64,000 nt of DNA, from NCBI RefSeq assembly GCF_900564155.1, contig NZ_LS999839.1, forward strand, positions 2,415,097 to 2,479,096, given 5' to 3'. The DNA comes from Pedobacter schmidteae. GTDB taxonomy: Bacteria; Bacteroidota; Bacteroidia; Sphingobacteriales; Sphingobacteriaceae. Shown here in pieces: positions 9,498-19,722 of the stretch; position 1 is the stretch's first letter; each line of letters opens with the position of its first letter. The notes beneath the pieces are model-generated. The model did no database searches, had not been told where the DNA came from, and worked only from the letters and a program-made list of their open reading frames with translations. Position numbers and translations under genes: made by a program.

Positions 9498-11726
9498 ATG
9501 TTTACTTATATAAAACTACTCATAGTTGGGTTAGTTGTGTTTTCTTTTGCTGCTGTTGCCCAAAACAATGTTAAAGAAGACTGGCTTTTAAGTTCATCTG
9601 CTTATAAAGCTAAGGTGATCATATCAGAAAATAAGAAAGAAATTACACTGAATAACGGACTGTTGAAAAGGCGGTTCAGGATTAGTCCGGATGTGGCATG
9701 TGTGGATTACATCAACCTGATCAATGGCCAGCAATTGCTTAGGGCGGTAAAGCCTGAAGGGCGCCTCCTTATTGATGGTAAAAACTATAATATTGGTGGG
9801 TTGTACGGTCAGAAAGAAAATGCTTACCTGCTAGATACCTGGTTGGACGATTTCAAAAAGGGGGACAGGAGCTTTCATTATGTGTCCCATGAAATTATGG
9901 AACTAAAACCTTTTCTGAATTGGAAAACAAGCATGTGGACCGGAAATAAATCGCAGGCAACAGGTAAAGTACTGTCATTTCATTACAAATCTGATCTGGC
10001 TTCCTTAAAAGGTATTGATGTAACCGTGAATTATGCTTTGTATGATCATCTGCCTTTGATTACAAAATGGTTGCATATCAAAAACAGATCAGGAAAGTCG
10101 GTTCAGCTGGATCAGGTGGTCAACGAGATTTTAGCGGTAGTGGAAGAAGAAAGCTCGGTAGTTGGGGCATCTGAAATAGAAGATAAGCCGGCAGGGATTT
10201 ATGCCGGATATACAATGAAAAAGCCGGCAAAAGGAATGAAGGTACCCCAAGGCATTTACCTGGAAAGTAACTTTGCCTTTAACAATGCCATGCGTTATCC
10301 GATTAGTGACCAGACCACACATTGGAAAGTAGATGAGCAGTACACGTCGCAGGTAAATTACAATTATGAAACACCATGTTTGCTGGAAATACATCCCCGC
10401 CGGAACGTAGGCATTACTTTAAAACCTGGAGCAGATTTTCAGTCGGTAAGAACCAACGAATTGTTGATGGACAGTTATGACAGAGAGCGGAGGGGATTGG
10501 TGATAAGGAAAATGTATCGTACGGTTAGCCCTTGGGTAACTGCAAACCCGATTTTTATGCATTTGGTGAGCAAAAACGATGCTCAGGTGCATACCGCAAT
10601 TGACCAATGTGCAGCTACGGGTTATGAAGCACTGATTCTGAGTTTTGGCAGTCATTGCGATATGGAGGATACAACAGCCGCTAACATTAGCAAATGGAAA
10701 GCACTTGCGGATTATGCGCATAGTAAAAATGTATATATAGGCAGCTATTCTCTATTTAGTTCCAGAAAAATCAGTGACGCAGATGACGTGATTGATCCTA
10801 AGACCGGTAAACCAGGAGGAGCCTTTTTTGGTAACGCCCCTTGTTTGGGAAGTAATTGGGGCTTGGGTTATTTACAAAAACTGAAAACTTTTATGGCCAG
10901 GACGGGCTTTGATATCTTTGAAAATGACGGCCCCTATCCGGGAGATGTTTGTGCTTCGGTTACCCATCCGGGACATACGGGCTTGGACGATTCCCAATGG
11001 AAGCAAATGGAACTTCAAAAAAGTCTTTACCACTGGTGTAATGAAAATGGAATTTATGTTAATGCACCGGATTGGTATTTTATGGATGGCGTCAATAAAA
11101 TAGGAATAGGATACAGGGAAGTGAATTTTTCTTTATCGCGTGAGCAGCAGATGATCCTCAATAGGCAGAATATTTTTGACGGCACCTGGGATCAGACTCC
11201 TTCTATGGGCTGGGGATTTGTTCCACTGACCAAATATCAGGGCGGAGGTCCGGAAGCAGTATTGGAACCGTTGTCTGAACACTTGAAAGCGTACGAACAG
11301 CTGATGATGCAATACTATGGAGCAGGGGTACAGGCTTGTTACCGCGGACCAAGGTTATACGACACAGATCAAACCAAAGAAACCGTTATCAAGGTAATCA
11401 ACTGGTATAAAAAGAACCGGGAAATCCTGAATTCGGATGTGATACATTTGAGGAGGGCCGATGGCCGGGATTGGGATGGAATACTTCATGTAAATCCTGG
11501 ATTAAAGACCAAAGGATTGATGATGTTGTATAACCCTTTAAAGGAAAAGATTACCAGAACGATAAAAATTCCCATGTATTATACCGGACTGACGTCCTCA
11601 GCAGTACTAAGAGAAAAAGAGAAAGAGCCGAAAAAATATAGCTTAAACAGAAAATATGAAATTGAATATACCTTTACTTTGGCCCCGGAAAGTTATACTT
11701 GGGTGCAAATTGAGGGAGGTATGTAA
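9498..11726 (+). CDS. Secreted clan-D-like glycoside hydrolase (alpha-galactosidase-like)
   Basis: This 742-residue protein has a signal peptide ending in FAAVAQ at about residue 22. An N-terminal beta-sandwich follows, opened by EITLNNGLLKRRF, as in GH36-like enzymes. The central part looks like a TIM barrel (YEALILSFGSHCD, then GFDIFENDGPYPGD), in which the Asp in ENDGPY sits where clan-D enzymes keep the nucleophile. A C-terminal beta domain ends the protein. I recall similar Bacteroidota proteins being named alpha-galactosidase, but the match is by overall style and the true sugar is unknown. There is no SusC/SusD pair directly beside it. A terminator follows at 11754. Confidence 0.6.
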   Translation: MFTYIKLLIVGLVVFSFAAVAQNNVKEDWLLSSSAYKAKVIISENKKEITLNNGLLKRRFRISPDVACVDYINLINGQQLLRAVKPEGRLLIDGKNYNIGGLYGQKENAYLLDTWLDDFKKGDRSFHYVSHEIMELKPFLNWKTSMWTGNKSQATGKVLSFHYKSDLASLKGIDVTVNYALYDHLPLITKWLHIKNRSGKSVQLDQVVNEILAVVEEESSVVGASEIEDKPAGIYAGYTMKKPAKGMKVPQGIYLESNFAFNNAMRYPISDQTTHWKVDEQYTSQVNYNYETPCLLEIHPRRNVGITLKPGADFQSVRTNELLMDSYDRERRGLVIRKMYRTVSPWVTANPIFMHLVSKNDAQVHTAIDQCAATGYEALILSFGSHCDMEDTTAANISKWKALADYAHSKNVYIGSYSLFSSRKISDADDVIDPKTGKPGGAFFGNAPCLGSNWGLGYLQKLKTFMARTGFDIFENDGPYPGDVCASVTHPGHTGLDDSQWKQMELQKSLYHWCNENGIYVNAPDWYFMDGVNKIGIGYREVNFSLSREQQMILNRQNIFDGTWDQTPSMGWGFVPLTKYQGGGPEAVLEPLSEHLKAYEQLMMQYYGAGVQACYRGPRLYDTDQTKETVIKVINWYKKNREILNSDVIHLRRADGRDWDGILHVNPGLKTKGLMMLYNPLKEKITRTIKIPMYYTGLTSSAVLREKEKEPKKYSLNRKYEIEYTFTLAPESYTWVQIEGGM

Positions 11727-11753
11727 AATATTTCAGGCTTGATATCAGTTGTG

Positions 11754-11785
11754 GCAGGGGAGTATAAATCTTCCCTGCTTTATTA
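11754..11785 (+). terminator. Terminator after the glycosidase gene
   Basis: GCAGGG at 11754-11759 pairs with CCCTGC at 11773-11778, can be extended past one mismatch, and is followed by TTTATTATTT. It separates the glycosidase from the sigma-factor operon. Confidence 0.7.
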
Positions 11786-11860
11786 TTTCTAACCCTTTAT
11801 TTCAGATAATATTTCGTTATTTGCAGCAGCACACCAAATCTAAATCACCACGAATATTAA

Positions 11861-12454
11861 ATGGCCATTGCATCTCCTCCAAATGAAAATGAACTGCTTT
11901 ATAAATTGGCAGGTGGAGATCAGCGTGCTTTTACGGAGTTATTTGATGCTTATTATAAGTCTTTAGGTGAATATGTTTTCAAATTAACGGAGTCTTTACC
12001 CGTTACAGAAGAGATCGTTCAGGATGTTTTTATTAAAATCTGGATTAAAAGAGAAACGATCACAGAATTAAAAAGCTTTAAGAATTATCTGTTTATTTTG
12101 TGTCGTAACCAGACTTTCGATGCGCTTCGTAAAAAAGCCAGGGAACATGTTTTTCAGCAAAAGCTAGAACTATTCCTGAAGGAGGAATCAGAATTGGATG
12201 GATTTGGAAATCCTGCTGATGAATATCGGGAATGGATCGATCAGGCAGTAGCCAAATTACCTCCGCAACAACAAAAGGTTTATGTATTAAGTCGCTACGA
12301 ACGCTTAAAGCATGAAGAAATTGCGGCAAAATTGCAACTCTCAACCGAAACTGTAAAAAAGCATATTCAATATGCCAGTCGGTTCATTCAGAATGATTTA
12401 AGGTCCAGATTAGATGCCGTAGTTCTGTTTGTTCTTATGAGTAATTTATTTTAG
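11861..12454 (+). CDS. ECF RNA polymerase sigma factor (Bacteroides expansion family 1 type)
   Basis: The product is a 197-residue ECF sigma factor. Region 2 is seen in the YYKSLGEYVFKL to EEIVQDVFIKIWIKRE part (about 26-66) and region 4 in LPPQQQKVYVLSRYERLKHEEIAAKLQLSTETVKKHIQYA (in two parts, about 130-172), a helix-turn-helix for the -35 element. The C-terminus ends in a hydrophobic stretch, LDAVVLFVLMSNLF, common in this family. It heads a sigma-FecR-SusC-SusD operon on the same strand, the standard cell-surface signalling order: substrate on SusC relaxes FecR, which frees this sigma to raise operon expression. Confidence 0.96.
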   Translation: MAIASPPNENELLYKLAGGDQRAFTELFDAYYKSLGEYVFKLTESLPVTEEIVQDVFIKIWIKRETITELKSFKNYLFILCRNQTFDALRKKAREHVFQQKLELFLKEESELDGFGNPADEYREWIDQAVAKLPPQQQKVYVLSRYERLKHEEIAAKLQLSTETVKKHIQYASRFIQNDLRSRLDAVVLFVLMSNLF

Positions 12455-12492
12455 TATATTTTTTTCAATTTCCATTACCCCTTTTTTTTGCT

Positions 12493-12516
12493 GCTTACGT
12501 CTTTAGGGATGTAAGC
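12493..12516 (+). other. Small hairpin between sigma and FecR genes
   Basis: GCTTAC at 12493-12498 pairs with GTAAGC at 12511-12516, followed by a TTTG run, within the 94-base spacer between sigma and FecR. It may lower FecR expression relative to sigma or may be chance. Confidence 0.3.
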
Positions 12517-12548
12517 TTTGATAAATAAGCTTATGTAAACCAAAATGT

Positions 12549-13751
12549 ATGCAGGAAGCAAGGCTGGCCTATTTATTCAATAGATATTTTGATAAAACTG
12601 CAACTCATGCAGAACGGGATGAGTTCCTTGCATTTGTAGATCAGGAAGAGGTTGAAGCCGAGATCCAAAAATTAATGGAAGAAAGTTACCAGAGTTTTCA
12701 GCCAGAGCGTGAACCTTTTGCAGCCGGAGGTAGAGAGAAAATGCTGAAAGCTATTGTAAAGGGACAAAAAGAAACAGATGAAGTTGCACCATTGAAGCGT
12801 AGGAGGCTTTGGCCGCTTATTGCATCGGCGGCAGCAATATTACTTGTTGCAGGCGTAAGTGTCTATTTTTATACTACATCATCTTTGTCGGATAACAGGC
12901 TTCCGATGGTGGCTAAACACGATATAAAACCAGGGAAAAACACGGCTACTTTAACGCTGGCGGATGGCCGGAAAATAATATTGTCTGATGCCGCCAATGG
13001 TGAATTGGCAAAAGAAGGTGGTGTAAGCATCCAAAAAACAAAAGACGGAAAAGTAATTTATGCTGTTGATGCTAAAGTTGCCGGGACAGCAAACCCCGAA
13101 GCGGCTTTGCGTTTGAATACCATAAGTACGGCGGCTGGCCAACAGTATCAGGTCATTCTGCCGGATGGTACTTTAGTCTGGCTAAATGCTTTATCCTCAT
13201 TAAAATATCCCTCAATGTTTACAGGCCATGAGCGCAAAGTGGAGTTAGAAGGGGAAGGTTATTTTGAAGTAACAAAAGTGAAGGATCGTAAAATGCCGTT
13301 TATTGTGCTGAGTAATAAGCAACGTGTAGAAGTTTTGGGAACGCACTTTAACATCAACAGTTATGCAAACGAAAATGCCACAAAAACGACGTTACTGGAA
13401 GGCTCGGTTAGTGTATCCACCTCAAATACTTTGGCTGTTTTAAAGCCAGGTCAGCAGGCTATATTGATGAACGGCAAAACCAGGGTGGTACAAGTGCAAA
13501 CAGAGGACGTTGTAGCCTGGAAAAACGGATACTTTATGTTCAATAATGAATCTTTAGAAGACGTGATGCGTAAGGTAGCGCGCTGGTACGATGTACAGAT
13601 TGAGTATAAAAAGATATCGAATAGAAAAATTACTTTCTTCGGAACGGTAAGTCGTTTCAGTAACATCTCGCAGGTATTGCGTACACTGGAGCATACCGAA
13701 GAGGTAAAATTTGAAATAGAAGGTCGACGCGTTATTGTGATCGAAAAATAA
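12549..13751 (+). CDS. FecR-family anti-sigma factor
   Basis: This 400-residue inner-membrane regulator has a cytoplasmic N-terminal part of about 85 residues (YLFNRYFDKTATHAERDEF) that binds sigma. One membrane helix lies at about 87-108 (LWPLIASAAAILLVAGV). The periplasmic FecR domain has the motifs YQVILPDGTLVWLNALSSL and VLGTHFNINSY, and a DUF4974-like end carries RWYDVQIEYK. It follows its sigma gene by 94 bases and precedes a SusC with an STN domain. The ATG at 12549 is overlapped by an out-of-frame ATG at 12545 in an AATGTATG context, as at two SusC starts in this window. Confidence 0.95.
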   Translation: MQEARLAYLFNRYFDKTATHAERDEFLAFVDQEEVEAEIQKLMEESYQSFQPEREPFAAGGREKMLKAIVKGQKETDEVAPLKRRRLWPLIASAAAILLVAGVSVYFYTTSSLSDNRLPMVAKHDIKPGKNTATLTLADGRKIILSDAANGELAKEGGVSIQKTKDGKVIYAVDAKVAGTANPEAALRLNTISTAAGQQYQVILPDGTLVWLNALSSLKYPSMFTGHERKVELEGEGYFEVTKVKDRKMPFIVLSNKQRVEVLGTHFNINSYANENATKTTLLEGSVSVSTSNTLAVLKPGQQAILMNGKTRVVQVQTEDVVAWKNGYFMFNNESLEDVMRKVARWYDVQIEYKKISNRKITFFGTVSRFSNISQVLRTLEHTEEVKFEIEGRRVIVIEK

Positions 13752-13853
13752 TAGAATTTCAACTAGTTAACCAAATCATTAACCAAACTAACCAAAAATG
13801 GCCCATCATAAAAAAGAAACTTAAACATTTTACCAAGGCTTTTCAGAATAGAA

Positions 13854-13913
13854 AAGGAGTGCTGGACACACCCCTTCTCGGTATCTGTTAAGCTTACCGC
13901 CGATCAGATCGGC
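13854..13913 (+). promoter_or_regulatory. Two hairpins in the FecR-SusC spacer
   Basis: The first hairpin has arms 13854-13861 and 13869-13876 with one A/C mismatch and a 7-base loop containing TGGAC. The second is a perfect 6-bp stem, GCCGAT/ATCGGC, at 13899-13913 with a 3-base loop. The first resembles the hairpin at 61829-61858, whose loop also contains TGGAC. The full 287-base spacer holds no gene that I can support. Confidence 0.45.
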
Positions 13914-14038
13914 AGGAAATATTGAGCGAACAATTATTCAGGATTAACAAGACAATCAAACTTAGGCAATATTGTGCAACAAAGCAATATTGACGGTCTC
14001 TTATCATGCCGCTAAGTCTTGTCACAACAAATGATAGA

Positions 14039-17000
14039 ATGTATCAGAGTTTTAGTAAACACTTATTATTTATTCAAGCTGCCTGGAGCAGTATGGATGA
14101 AACAGATAGAAGAAAATGGATCATGCGAATTAATCTGACCACAATCTTAATCATATTTACCCTCATGCAAGTTAGCGCGGCATCGTTCGGTCAGCGTGTA
14201 ACCTTCAAAAAGCAAAATGCAACATTGGAGCTGGTGATCCGTGAGATCAGAAAACAAACCAGTTACGATGTTTTGATTCCTACGGCAAGGATCAGTACTT
14301 CGGCAAGGTTGAATGTTAATTTTGACAATGCCTCGCTGGATGAAGTGATGCGAACCGTGTTGGAGGGTAAGGATTTGACCTATACGATGGAAAACAATAT
14401 GATCATTGTGAAACCGAAAGAGCGATCGGTAGTAGATAAGGTGATGGATTATTTTGTAGCCATTGAGATCAAAGGTCGGGTAACTGATGAAGACGGAAAT
14501 CCTATTCCCGGTGCGTCTGTAAGAATAAAGGGGGCAGCAAGCCGCTCGGCAGTTACCAATAGTAACGGTGAATTTAAGATCACTGTAAAAGACTATCAAG
14601 ACATTGTACTGGTTTCTTATGTAGGATACAACACCAGGGAGGTGAAATTAAAAGAAGGACAGACTTCGGTAAATGTGAGGATGGAAATGTCTGAGAATAA
14701 GATGAAAGATGTGGTAATTACAGGTATTTCTGAACGTAAAAAAGAGGTTTACACCGGTAGTTCGACCACGTTTACGGGTAAGGATCTGATGAGATTAAGT
14801 TCCAGTAATATTTTACAGGGATTGGGCTTGCTGGATCCTTCCTTCCGGATTATTGACAATAATATAGCAGGATCGGATCCAAATGCAATGCCAAATATTG
14901 AGATTAGGGGTAGCAATACACTTGCAGAGAATTATCCGCAGGGCGACCTTCGTAGTTCTTTTTACGGCAACCCAAATCTGCCTCTTTTTATTCTGGATGG
15001 CTTTGAAACTACCCTAGATAGGATTATTGATCTGGATATGAACCGAATTGAATCATTAACCTTGTTAAAGGATGGTTCAGCTGCCGCAATCTATGGTACA
15101 CGTTCGGCAAATGGGGTAGTGGTTATTGTAACCAAAGCACCGGCAGCAGGAAAGCTGAGAGCAAGTTATGCATTGAGTACCAATTTGGTTGTACCTGATT
15201 TGCGCGATTATAATATGTTGGATGCGGCTCGTTTATTGGAATTTGAGCAAAAGGCCGGTGCTTATAGTTCTAATTTGATTTCAGAACATATTTACAAGCA
15301 GGACTTATACAATGACCGGTTAGGGATGGTAAAAAGTGGCATTGATACATATTGGATGTCACAGCCACTAAGAACATCTTTGGAACAGCGACACTCTCTT
15401 ACCCTTGATGGTGGAGATCAGGCTTTAAAATATAGTATTGGATTTGGAGCTGCATCAAATCCCGGTGTGATGAAAGGTTCTTCAAGAAATACCTATCAGG
15501 GAAACATGTTGTTCAACTATAATACTGGTAAATTTTTATTCCGTAATGATTTGCAAATAGCGAATACCAAAGGAACAAACAGTCCATATGGAGGCTTCCA
15601 GTCTTATGTAGAGGCTAAACCTTATTTTGCAATTCCTGGAAATAATGGAGCTGACTCACCTTTCTTGTACGAGGTATTTAGTGGTGGTCAGCGTGGTGCA
15701 TATATTGTAAACCCTTTGTATGATGCTAGTTTAAATACACAGAGTATCAATCAATATACTGAGATTGTGAATAATTTTTCAGCTGAATGGAATGTTGTAG
15801 ACGCTTTGAGATTTAGAGCAACGGTTGGACTTACAAAGCGTTTTACTGAAGGCAAAGAGTTCAGATCTGCAGATCATTCAAGGTATTTATCTATTACTCC
15901 GGCTCATGCTGATTATGCATTAAGAGGTGACTTAGGAGTATCAAATACAAAATCTTCTGGCTATGAAGGAACTTTTTATGCCATATATAGTAAGCTCCTG
16001 AAAAAACACAGTTTATATTTTCAGTCAGGATTTAATGTTAGAGAAAACATATCAAGTGTTAGTAGAGTTGAAGCACAAGGTTTTCCCAATCCAAAGATGG
16101 ATGATCTGGCTTTTGCTAAGCAATATAAAAAAGATGGACGTCCTGGTGGATTAGATAATACCAGTCGTTTGGCTGGTTTCTTAGCTGTATTTAACTATGC
16201 CTATGACAGCAGATATTTCATGGATCTATCCTTTAAATTGGATGGCTCGTCGCAATTTGGTGCCAACGAGAAATTTGCACCTGTATGGTCTGTTGGCGCA
16301 GGCTGGAATTTGCATCGTGAAGAATTTATCAAAAATCTTGGTGTATTTAGTTTGTTAAGGCTTACAGGAGCTATTGCTGAAACCGCCAGTCAGAATTTTG
16401 CCCCCTATCAGGCGATGACTAAATATAAATATGAGACCAGCAAAATTTATAATCTGGATTTTGGTGCTGTTATTCAAGGTTTGGGAAATAGCAATTTAAA
16501 ATGGCAAACTACCTATCAACAAAAGATTGCATTGGATGCTGGATTGTTTAATTCCAGACTGACAGTAAATGCTGAGTATTACCGAAAGCGAACTTCTAAT
16601 TTATTACAAAGTGTTACGCTCGCACCTTCTACTGGTTTTGCCAGTTTTACGGATAACATTGGTGAATTACAGAATAACGGCTATGATGTTCGATTAAATT
16701 TTGTGGTGATGCCAGGTCACAAAGATCAGCCACGGGTAACCGTATGGGGGAATCTGGGAGCAAATGAAAACCGGATTTCTAAAGTTTCAAATGCTATGAA
16801 ACAACGCAATAAGGCCATTTTGGACGCTATGCAATGGGCGTATGATGGTGAGAGCAAGACAACCCTGCCACCAAATATTTTTACCGAAGGGACATCAAGA
16901 TCCGCAATTTATGCTGTGCCATCATTGGGTATAGATCCTGCTAGTGGCAGAGAGATTTTTTTATATCGTGATGGGTCTATTGGAAACGAGTGGAAAGCAA

Positions 17001-17494
17001 TAGACCAGGTAGTTATAGCCGACGAACGTCCTGTTATTGCTGGAGGATTTGGGGCTACATTTAATTATAAAGGCTGGGATGCCGTTATAGCGGGGAGTTA
17101 TTCCAGAGGTGGATATTTATATAATAGTACCCTGGTTTCTAAAGTAGAAGACATTGACATTAGAGAAAATAACATAGATGTAAGAGCTTATGATTCAAAA
17201 TGGACTCAGCCAGGAGATGAAGCGAAATACAGTGCTTTTTCTTTTGTAAATGGAGCTAACCGTGTAGGATCTACTTCGCGTTTTGTGCAAAAAAACAATT
17301 ACCTGACTATATCTGCCATCACCCTGGGCTATTCTTTAAATCAAACCCAGTGGGTCAAAAAGATGAAAATTCAGAATTTAAGGTTTAGTATAAGTATGAA
17401 TGATTTAGCTCGTTTTTCAACGATTGAAATTGAACGAGGTACTAATTATCCATTTGCACAGAGAATTTCTTTTGGTGCGAATGTTACATTTTAA
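14039..17494 (+). CDS. SusC/RagA TonB-dependent transporter with STN domain
   Basis: This is a roughly 1151-residue SusC-type importer. I prefer the ATG at 14039, which gives MYQSFSKHLL, the kind of N-terminal extension seen in paralogues; an in-frame ATG at 14006 adds 11 residues. In order: a hydrophobic signal at about 32-51 ending ASFGQ, an STN domain at about 52-120 (VTFKKQNATLELVIREIRKQ), a short linker, a carboxypeptidase-D-like sandwich (IKGRVTDEDGNPIPGASVRI), a plug with LLKDGSAAAIYGTRSANGVV, and the barrel. The STN domain marks it as the receptor for the FecR/sigma pair upstream. The SusD gene starts 12 bases after its stop. The substrate is unknown. Confidence 0.95.
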   Translation: MYQSFSKHLLFIQAAWSSMDETDRRKWIMRINLTTILIIFTLMQVSAASFGQRVTFKKQNATLELVIREIRKQTSYDVLIPTARISTSARLNVNFDNASLDEVMRTVLEGKDLTYTMENNMIIVKPKERSVVDKVMDYFVAIEIKGRVTDEDGNPIPGASVRIKGAASRSAVTNSNGEFKITVKDYQDIVLVSYVGYNTREVKLKEGQTSVNVRMEMSENKMKDVVITGISERKKEVYTGSSTTFTGKDLMRLSSSNILQGLGLLDPSFRIIDNNIAGSDPNAMPNIEIRGSNTLAENYPQGDLRSSFYGNPNLPLFILDGFETTLDRIIDLDMNRIESLTLLKDGSAAAIYGTRSANGVVVIVTKAPAAGKLRASYALSTNLVVPDLRDYNMLDAARLLEFEQKAGAYSSNLISEHIYKQDLYNDRLGMVKSGIDTYWMSQPLRTSLEQRHSLTLDGGDQALKYSIGFGAASNPGVMKGSSRNTYQGNMLFNYNTGKFLFRNDLQIANTKGTNSPYGGFQSYVEAKPYFAIPGNNGADSPFLYEVFSGGQRGAYIVNPLYDASLNTQSINQYTEIVNNFSAEWNVVDALRFRATVGLTKRFTEGKEFRSADHSRYLSITPAHADYALRGDLGVSNTKSSGYEGTFYAIYSKLLKKHSLYFQSGFNVRENISSVSRVEAQGFPNPKMDDLAFAKQYKKDGRPGGLDNTSRLAGFLAVFNYAYDSRYFMDLSFKLDGSSQFGANEKFAPVWSVGAGWNLHREEFIKNLGVFSLLRLTGAIAETASQNFAPYQAMTKYKYETSKIYNLDFGAVIQGLGNSNLKWQTTYQQKIALDAGLFNSRLTVNAEYYRKRTSNLLQSVTLAPSTGFASFTDNIGELQNNGYDVRLNFVVMPGHKDQPRVTVWGNLGANENRISKVSNAMKQRNKAILDAMQWAYDGESKTTLPPNIFTEGTSRSAIYAVPSLGIDPASGREIFLYRDGSIGNEWKAIDQVVIADERPVIAGGFGATFNYKGWDAVIAGSYSRGGYLYNSTLVSKVEDIDIRENNIDVRAYDSKWTQPGDEAKYSAFSFVNGANRVGSTSRFVQKNNYLTISAITLGYSLNQTQWVKKMKIQNLRFSISMNDLARFSTIEIERGTNYPFAQRISFGANVTF

Positions 17495-17505
17495 TTCAAA
17501 GTATT

Positions 17506-18930
17506 ATGATACGATATAAGAAAATGAATCTGTTGAATAAAATGGCATTGTTGCTGATGTGCGCAACAGGTTTGGTATTAAGTTCATGTAATAAATGGCT
17601 TGATGTTCAGCCAAAAACAGAAATGAAGCAAGAAGACCTGTTTTCATCACAACAGGGTTTTTATGAGGCCATGACTGGTGCATATGTAACCATGACGGAT
17701 AATTCAACCTACGGACGTGAACTCACCATAGGCATGCTAAGTGTAATGGCCTCAGATTATTCCCCGGAGAGCGCTAACGATATTGCAATTCAATATTTGA
17801 AGCCGATAGAAGTTTTTGACTACCAAAATGGCCAGTTTAAATCAATGATCTCTGGAATATGGTTAAAGCAATACAATACCATCGCTCATGTAAATGCCAT
17901 ATTAGAAAAGATAGACGAAAAGAAGAACTTATTCACCGGCGAAAATTATAATCTGGTGAAAGGTGAGGCTCTAGCTTTACGAGCTTATATCCATTTCGAT
18001 TTATTAAGGTTGTTTGCTCCCGCCTATCTGGTTAAAGACGAACAAAAATATATGCCCTATGTTACTAAATATGGTCGCGAAGTCACTCCTTTCTCCACAA
18101 TAGAAACCATCGTCAATTTAGCTTTAGCTGATTTGAATGAAGCTGAACAACTGATGAAAAATGACCCTGTTAGTATATCCCATCCGGTAGACAGACAGAT
18201 ACGGATGAATCTTTACGCTGTCAAAGGATTGAAAGCACGTATTTATTTATATGAAGGTAATAAAACAGAGGCTTTTGCAATGGCAAAAGAAGTCATAGAT
18301 GCTAAGAAAGTTGTACTGATGACTAATACAAATGGTGTAAGTTCAGATCGAACTTTTCATAGCGAACACCTTTTCTCAATTTTTAAAGAAGGACATGAAT
18401 TAGATGTGCTGAGCTGGTTAGGCATGCAACCAGGAACAACAGGCAGTAAGCCTTATTACTTTACGTCAGCGACTAAGATTACATCAAATATTTTTGAAAA
18501 CCAGTCTACAGACGTGCGTTTTAAAATGCCTATGTTCCTGACTTTCAATAATTATCTCAGTCCTCATAAATATATCTATGAAGACTTGCCACCATCAACA
18601 ACCGGTCTTAAAAAGAATTACATTCCTTTAATGCGTATTTCTGAAATGTACTACATTGCTACAGAAGCTGCCCCTGATGCGGTAACCGCTTTACCTTATT
18701 TAAACAAGGTGTTGTCAACAAGAGGTTTGCTTAGCTTAGGTGCTGGAGCCGATTTACAGTTAGCGCTTAAAAAGGAATATCGAAAAGAATTCTTTACAGA
18801 AGGACAGACCTTTTATTACTATAAGAGACTAAATGCTACACGTATTGATGATAGCCCTGTCGTTCAAATGAATACTCAAATGTATGTATTACCACTACCG
18901 GAGGATGAAAAAATATTTGGTGGTAGGTAA
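17506..18930 (+). CDS. SusD/RagB family outer-membrane lipoprotein
   Basis: This 474-residue surface lipoprotein is the partner of the SusC just upstream. The lipobox is LVLSSC followed by NKWLDVQPKTEMK, a classic SusD opening. Helical TPR-like repeats follow (LVKGEALALRAYIHFDLLRLFAPAY), and the C-terminal part has LKKEYRKEFFTEGQTFYYYKRL, which replaces the usual RERALEFxxEGxRWxDLRR segment. The start may be 17506 or the ATG at 17524. It is shorter than many SusD proteins and ends MYVLPLPEDEKIFGGR. It is tightly linked to SusC and to the DUF4843 gene. Confidence 0.94.
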   Translation: MIRYKKMNLLNKMALLLMCATGLVLSSCNKWLDVQPKTEMKQEDLFSSQQGFYEAMTGAYVTMTDNSTYGRELTIGMLSVMASDYSPESANDIAIQYLKPIEVFDYQNGQFKSMISGIWLKQYNTIAHVNAILEKIDEKKNLFTGENYNLVKGEALALRAYIHFDLLRLFAPAYLVKDEQKYMPYVTKYGREVTPFSTIETIVNLALADLNEAEQLMKNDPVSISHPVDRQIRMNLYAVKGLKARIYLYEGNKTEAFAMAKEVIDAKKVVLMTNTNGVSSDRTFHSEHLFSIFKEGHELDVLSWLGMQPGTTGSKPYYFTSATKITSNIFENQSTDVRFKMPMFLTFNNYLSPHKYIYEDLPPSTTGLKKNYIPLMRISEMYYIATEAAPDAVTALPYLNKVLSTRGLLSLGAGADLQLALKKEYRKEFFTEGQTFYYYKRLNATRIDDSPVVQMNTQMYVLPLPEDEKIFGGR

Positions 18931-18955
18931 TCGTCAAAACTTAAACAGCATAAAA

Positions 18956-19705
18956 ATGAAAAAAACATATCTATTACTCATTTTATTAACAGGATTGTTT
19001 GCCTGTAAAAAAGAAGAGGTGAAGGTTTATCATGGTGGTGACCGGGTACAATTTACCCGGTTATCTACCAAACCTTATTCAGGCGACTTGTTCTATTCCT
19101 TTGGAACGAAGGGAAAGAAGATGATTGATACCATGTTTATTCCTGTTGATATCACGGGAAGAGTGGCCAATTTTGATCGTGAAATTAATATCGAAATAAT
19201 CTCTGGCGAGACTACAGCCGTGCAGGGTACTGATTTTGATTTTGGGAAAAAGGTTATTCCTGCTGGGAAGTCAAAAGGTTTTGTTGAACTCATCTTAAAA
19301 AGAACCAAAAAATTGGAGACTGAGATAAGCGTAGTTTCTTTTCGTATCGCTACCTCAGCCGAATTTATGCTTGGTATTGAGAAGCAGTTAAAGAGCAAGG
19401 TGAGTTTTTATGATTATTTGGTAAAACCAGTTAGTTGGGATTTTATGAATTTTGGCACATATTCAGTTACAAAACACAAATTTGTATTGTACCATCTGGG
19501 TTTTCCAGAAATTAATAGAGCGGCTTCTGGTGTAGCAGAAGATATTCCTAATTACATATTTGCTGGATCAAAATTTCCTTTATTTTTAGTTCAGCTACGC
19601 TCTTTACTGAGCGACTTAAATGCGGGGGTATTAAAGCCAGATCCTAACGACCCTTTTATTTATCCTTTAAAGGATGAGAATGGGCTACCTGTAGTATTTC
19701 CTTAA
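18956..19705 (+). CDS. DUF4843 domain lipoprotein
   Basis: This lipoprotein of about 249 residues starts at the ATG at 18956; the frame is open further left but there it overlaps the SusD gene without a signal sequence. From 18956 it has a clear lipoprotein signal with the lipobox TGLFAC followed by KKEEVKVY. The mature part matches what I know of DUF4843: an early VQFTRL strand, then VDITGRVANFDREINIEI and AVQGTDFDFGKKVIPAGKS, that is, beta-sandwich modules like those in Calx-beta folds. Such proteins are commonly encoded between SusD and a PKD-like lipoprotein and are thought to be accessory subunits of the surface complex. The exact role is unknown. Confidence 0.88.
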   Translation: MKKTYLLLILLTGLFACKKEEVKVYHGGDRVQFTRLSTKPYSGDLFYSFGTKGKKMIDTMFIPVDITGRVANFDREINIEIISGETTAVQGTDFDFGKKVIPAGKSKGFVELILKRTKKLETEISVVSFRIATSAEFMLGIEKQLKSKVSFYDYLVKPVSWDFMNFGTYSVTKHKFVLYHLGFPEINRAASGVAEDIPNYIFAGSKFPLFLVQLRSLLSDLNAGVLKPDPNDPFIYPLKDENGLPVVFP

Positions 19706-19722
19706 CCTTTTAACCAACTGAC

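Noticed and set aside
14147..14599. 150-codon minus-strand frame inside the second SusC gene
   Set aside because: It overlaps the signal, STN and carboxypeptidase-like parts of SusC and has no recognisable domain.
18884..18955. Upstream extension of the DUF4843 gene
   Set aside because: It overlaps the SusD coding end and hides the clear lipoprotein signal that starts at 18956.
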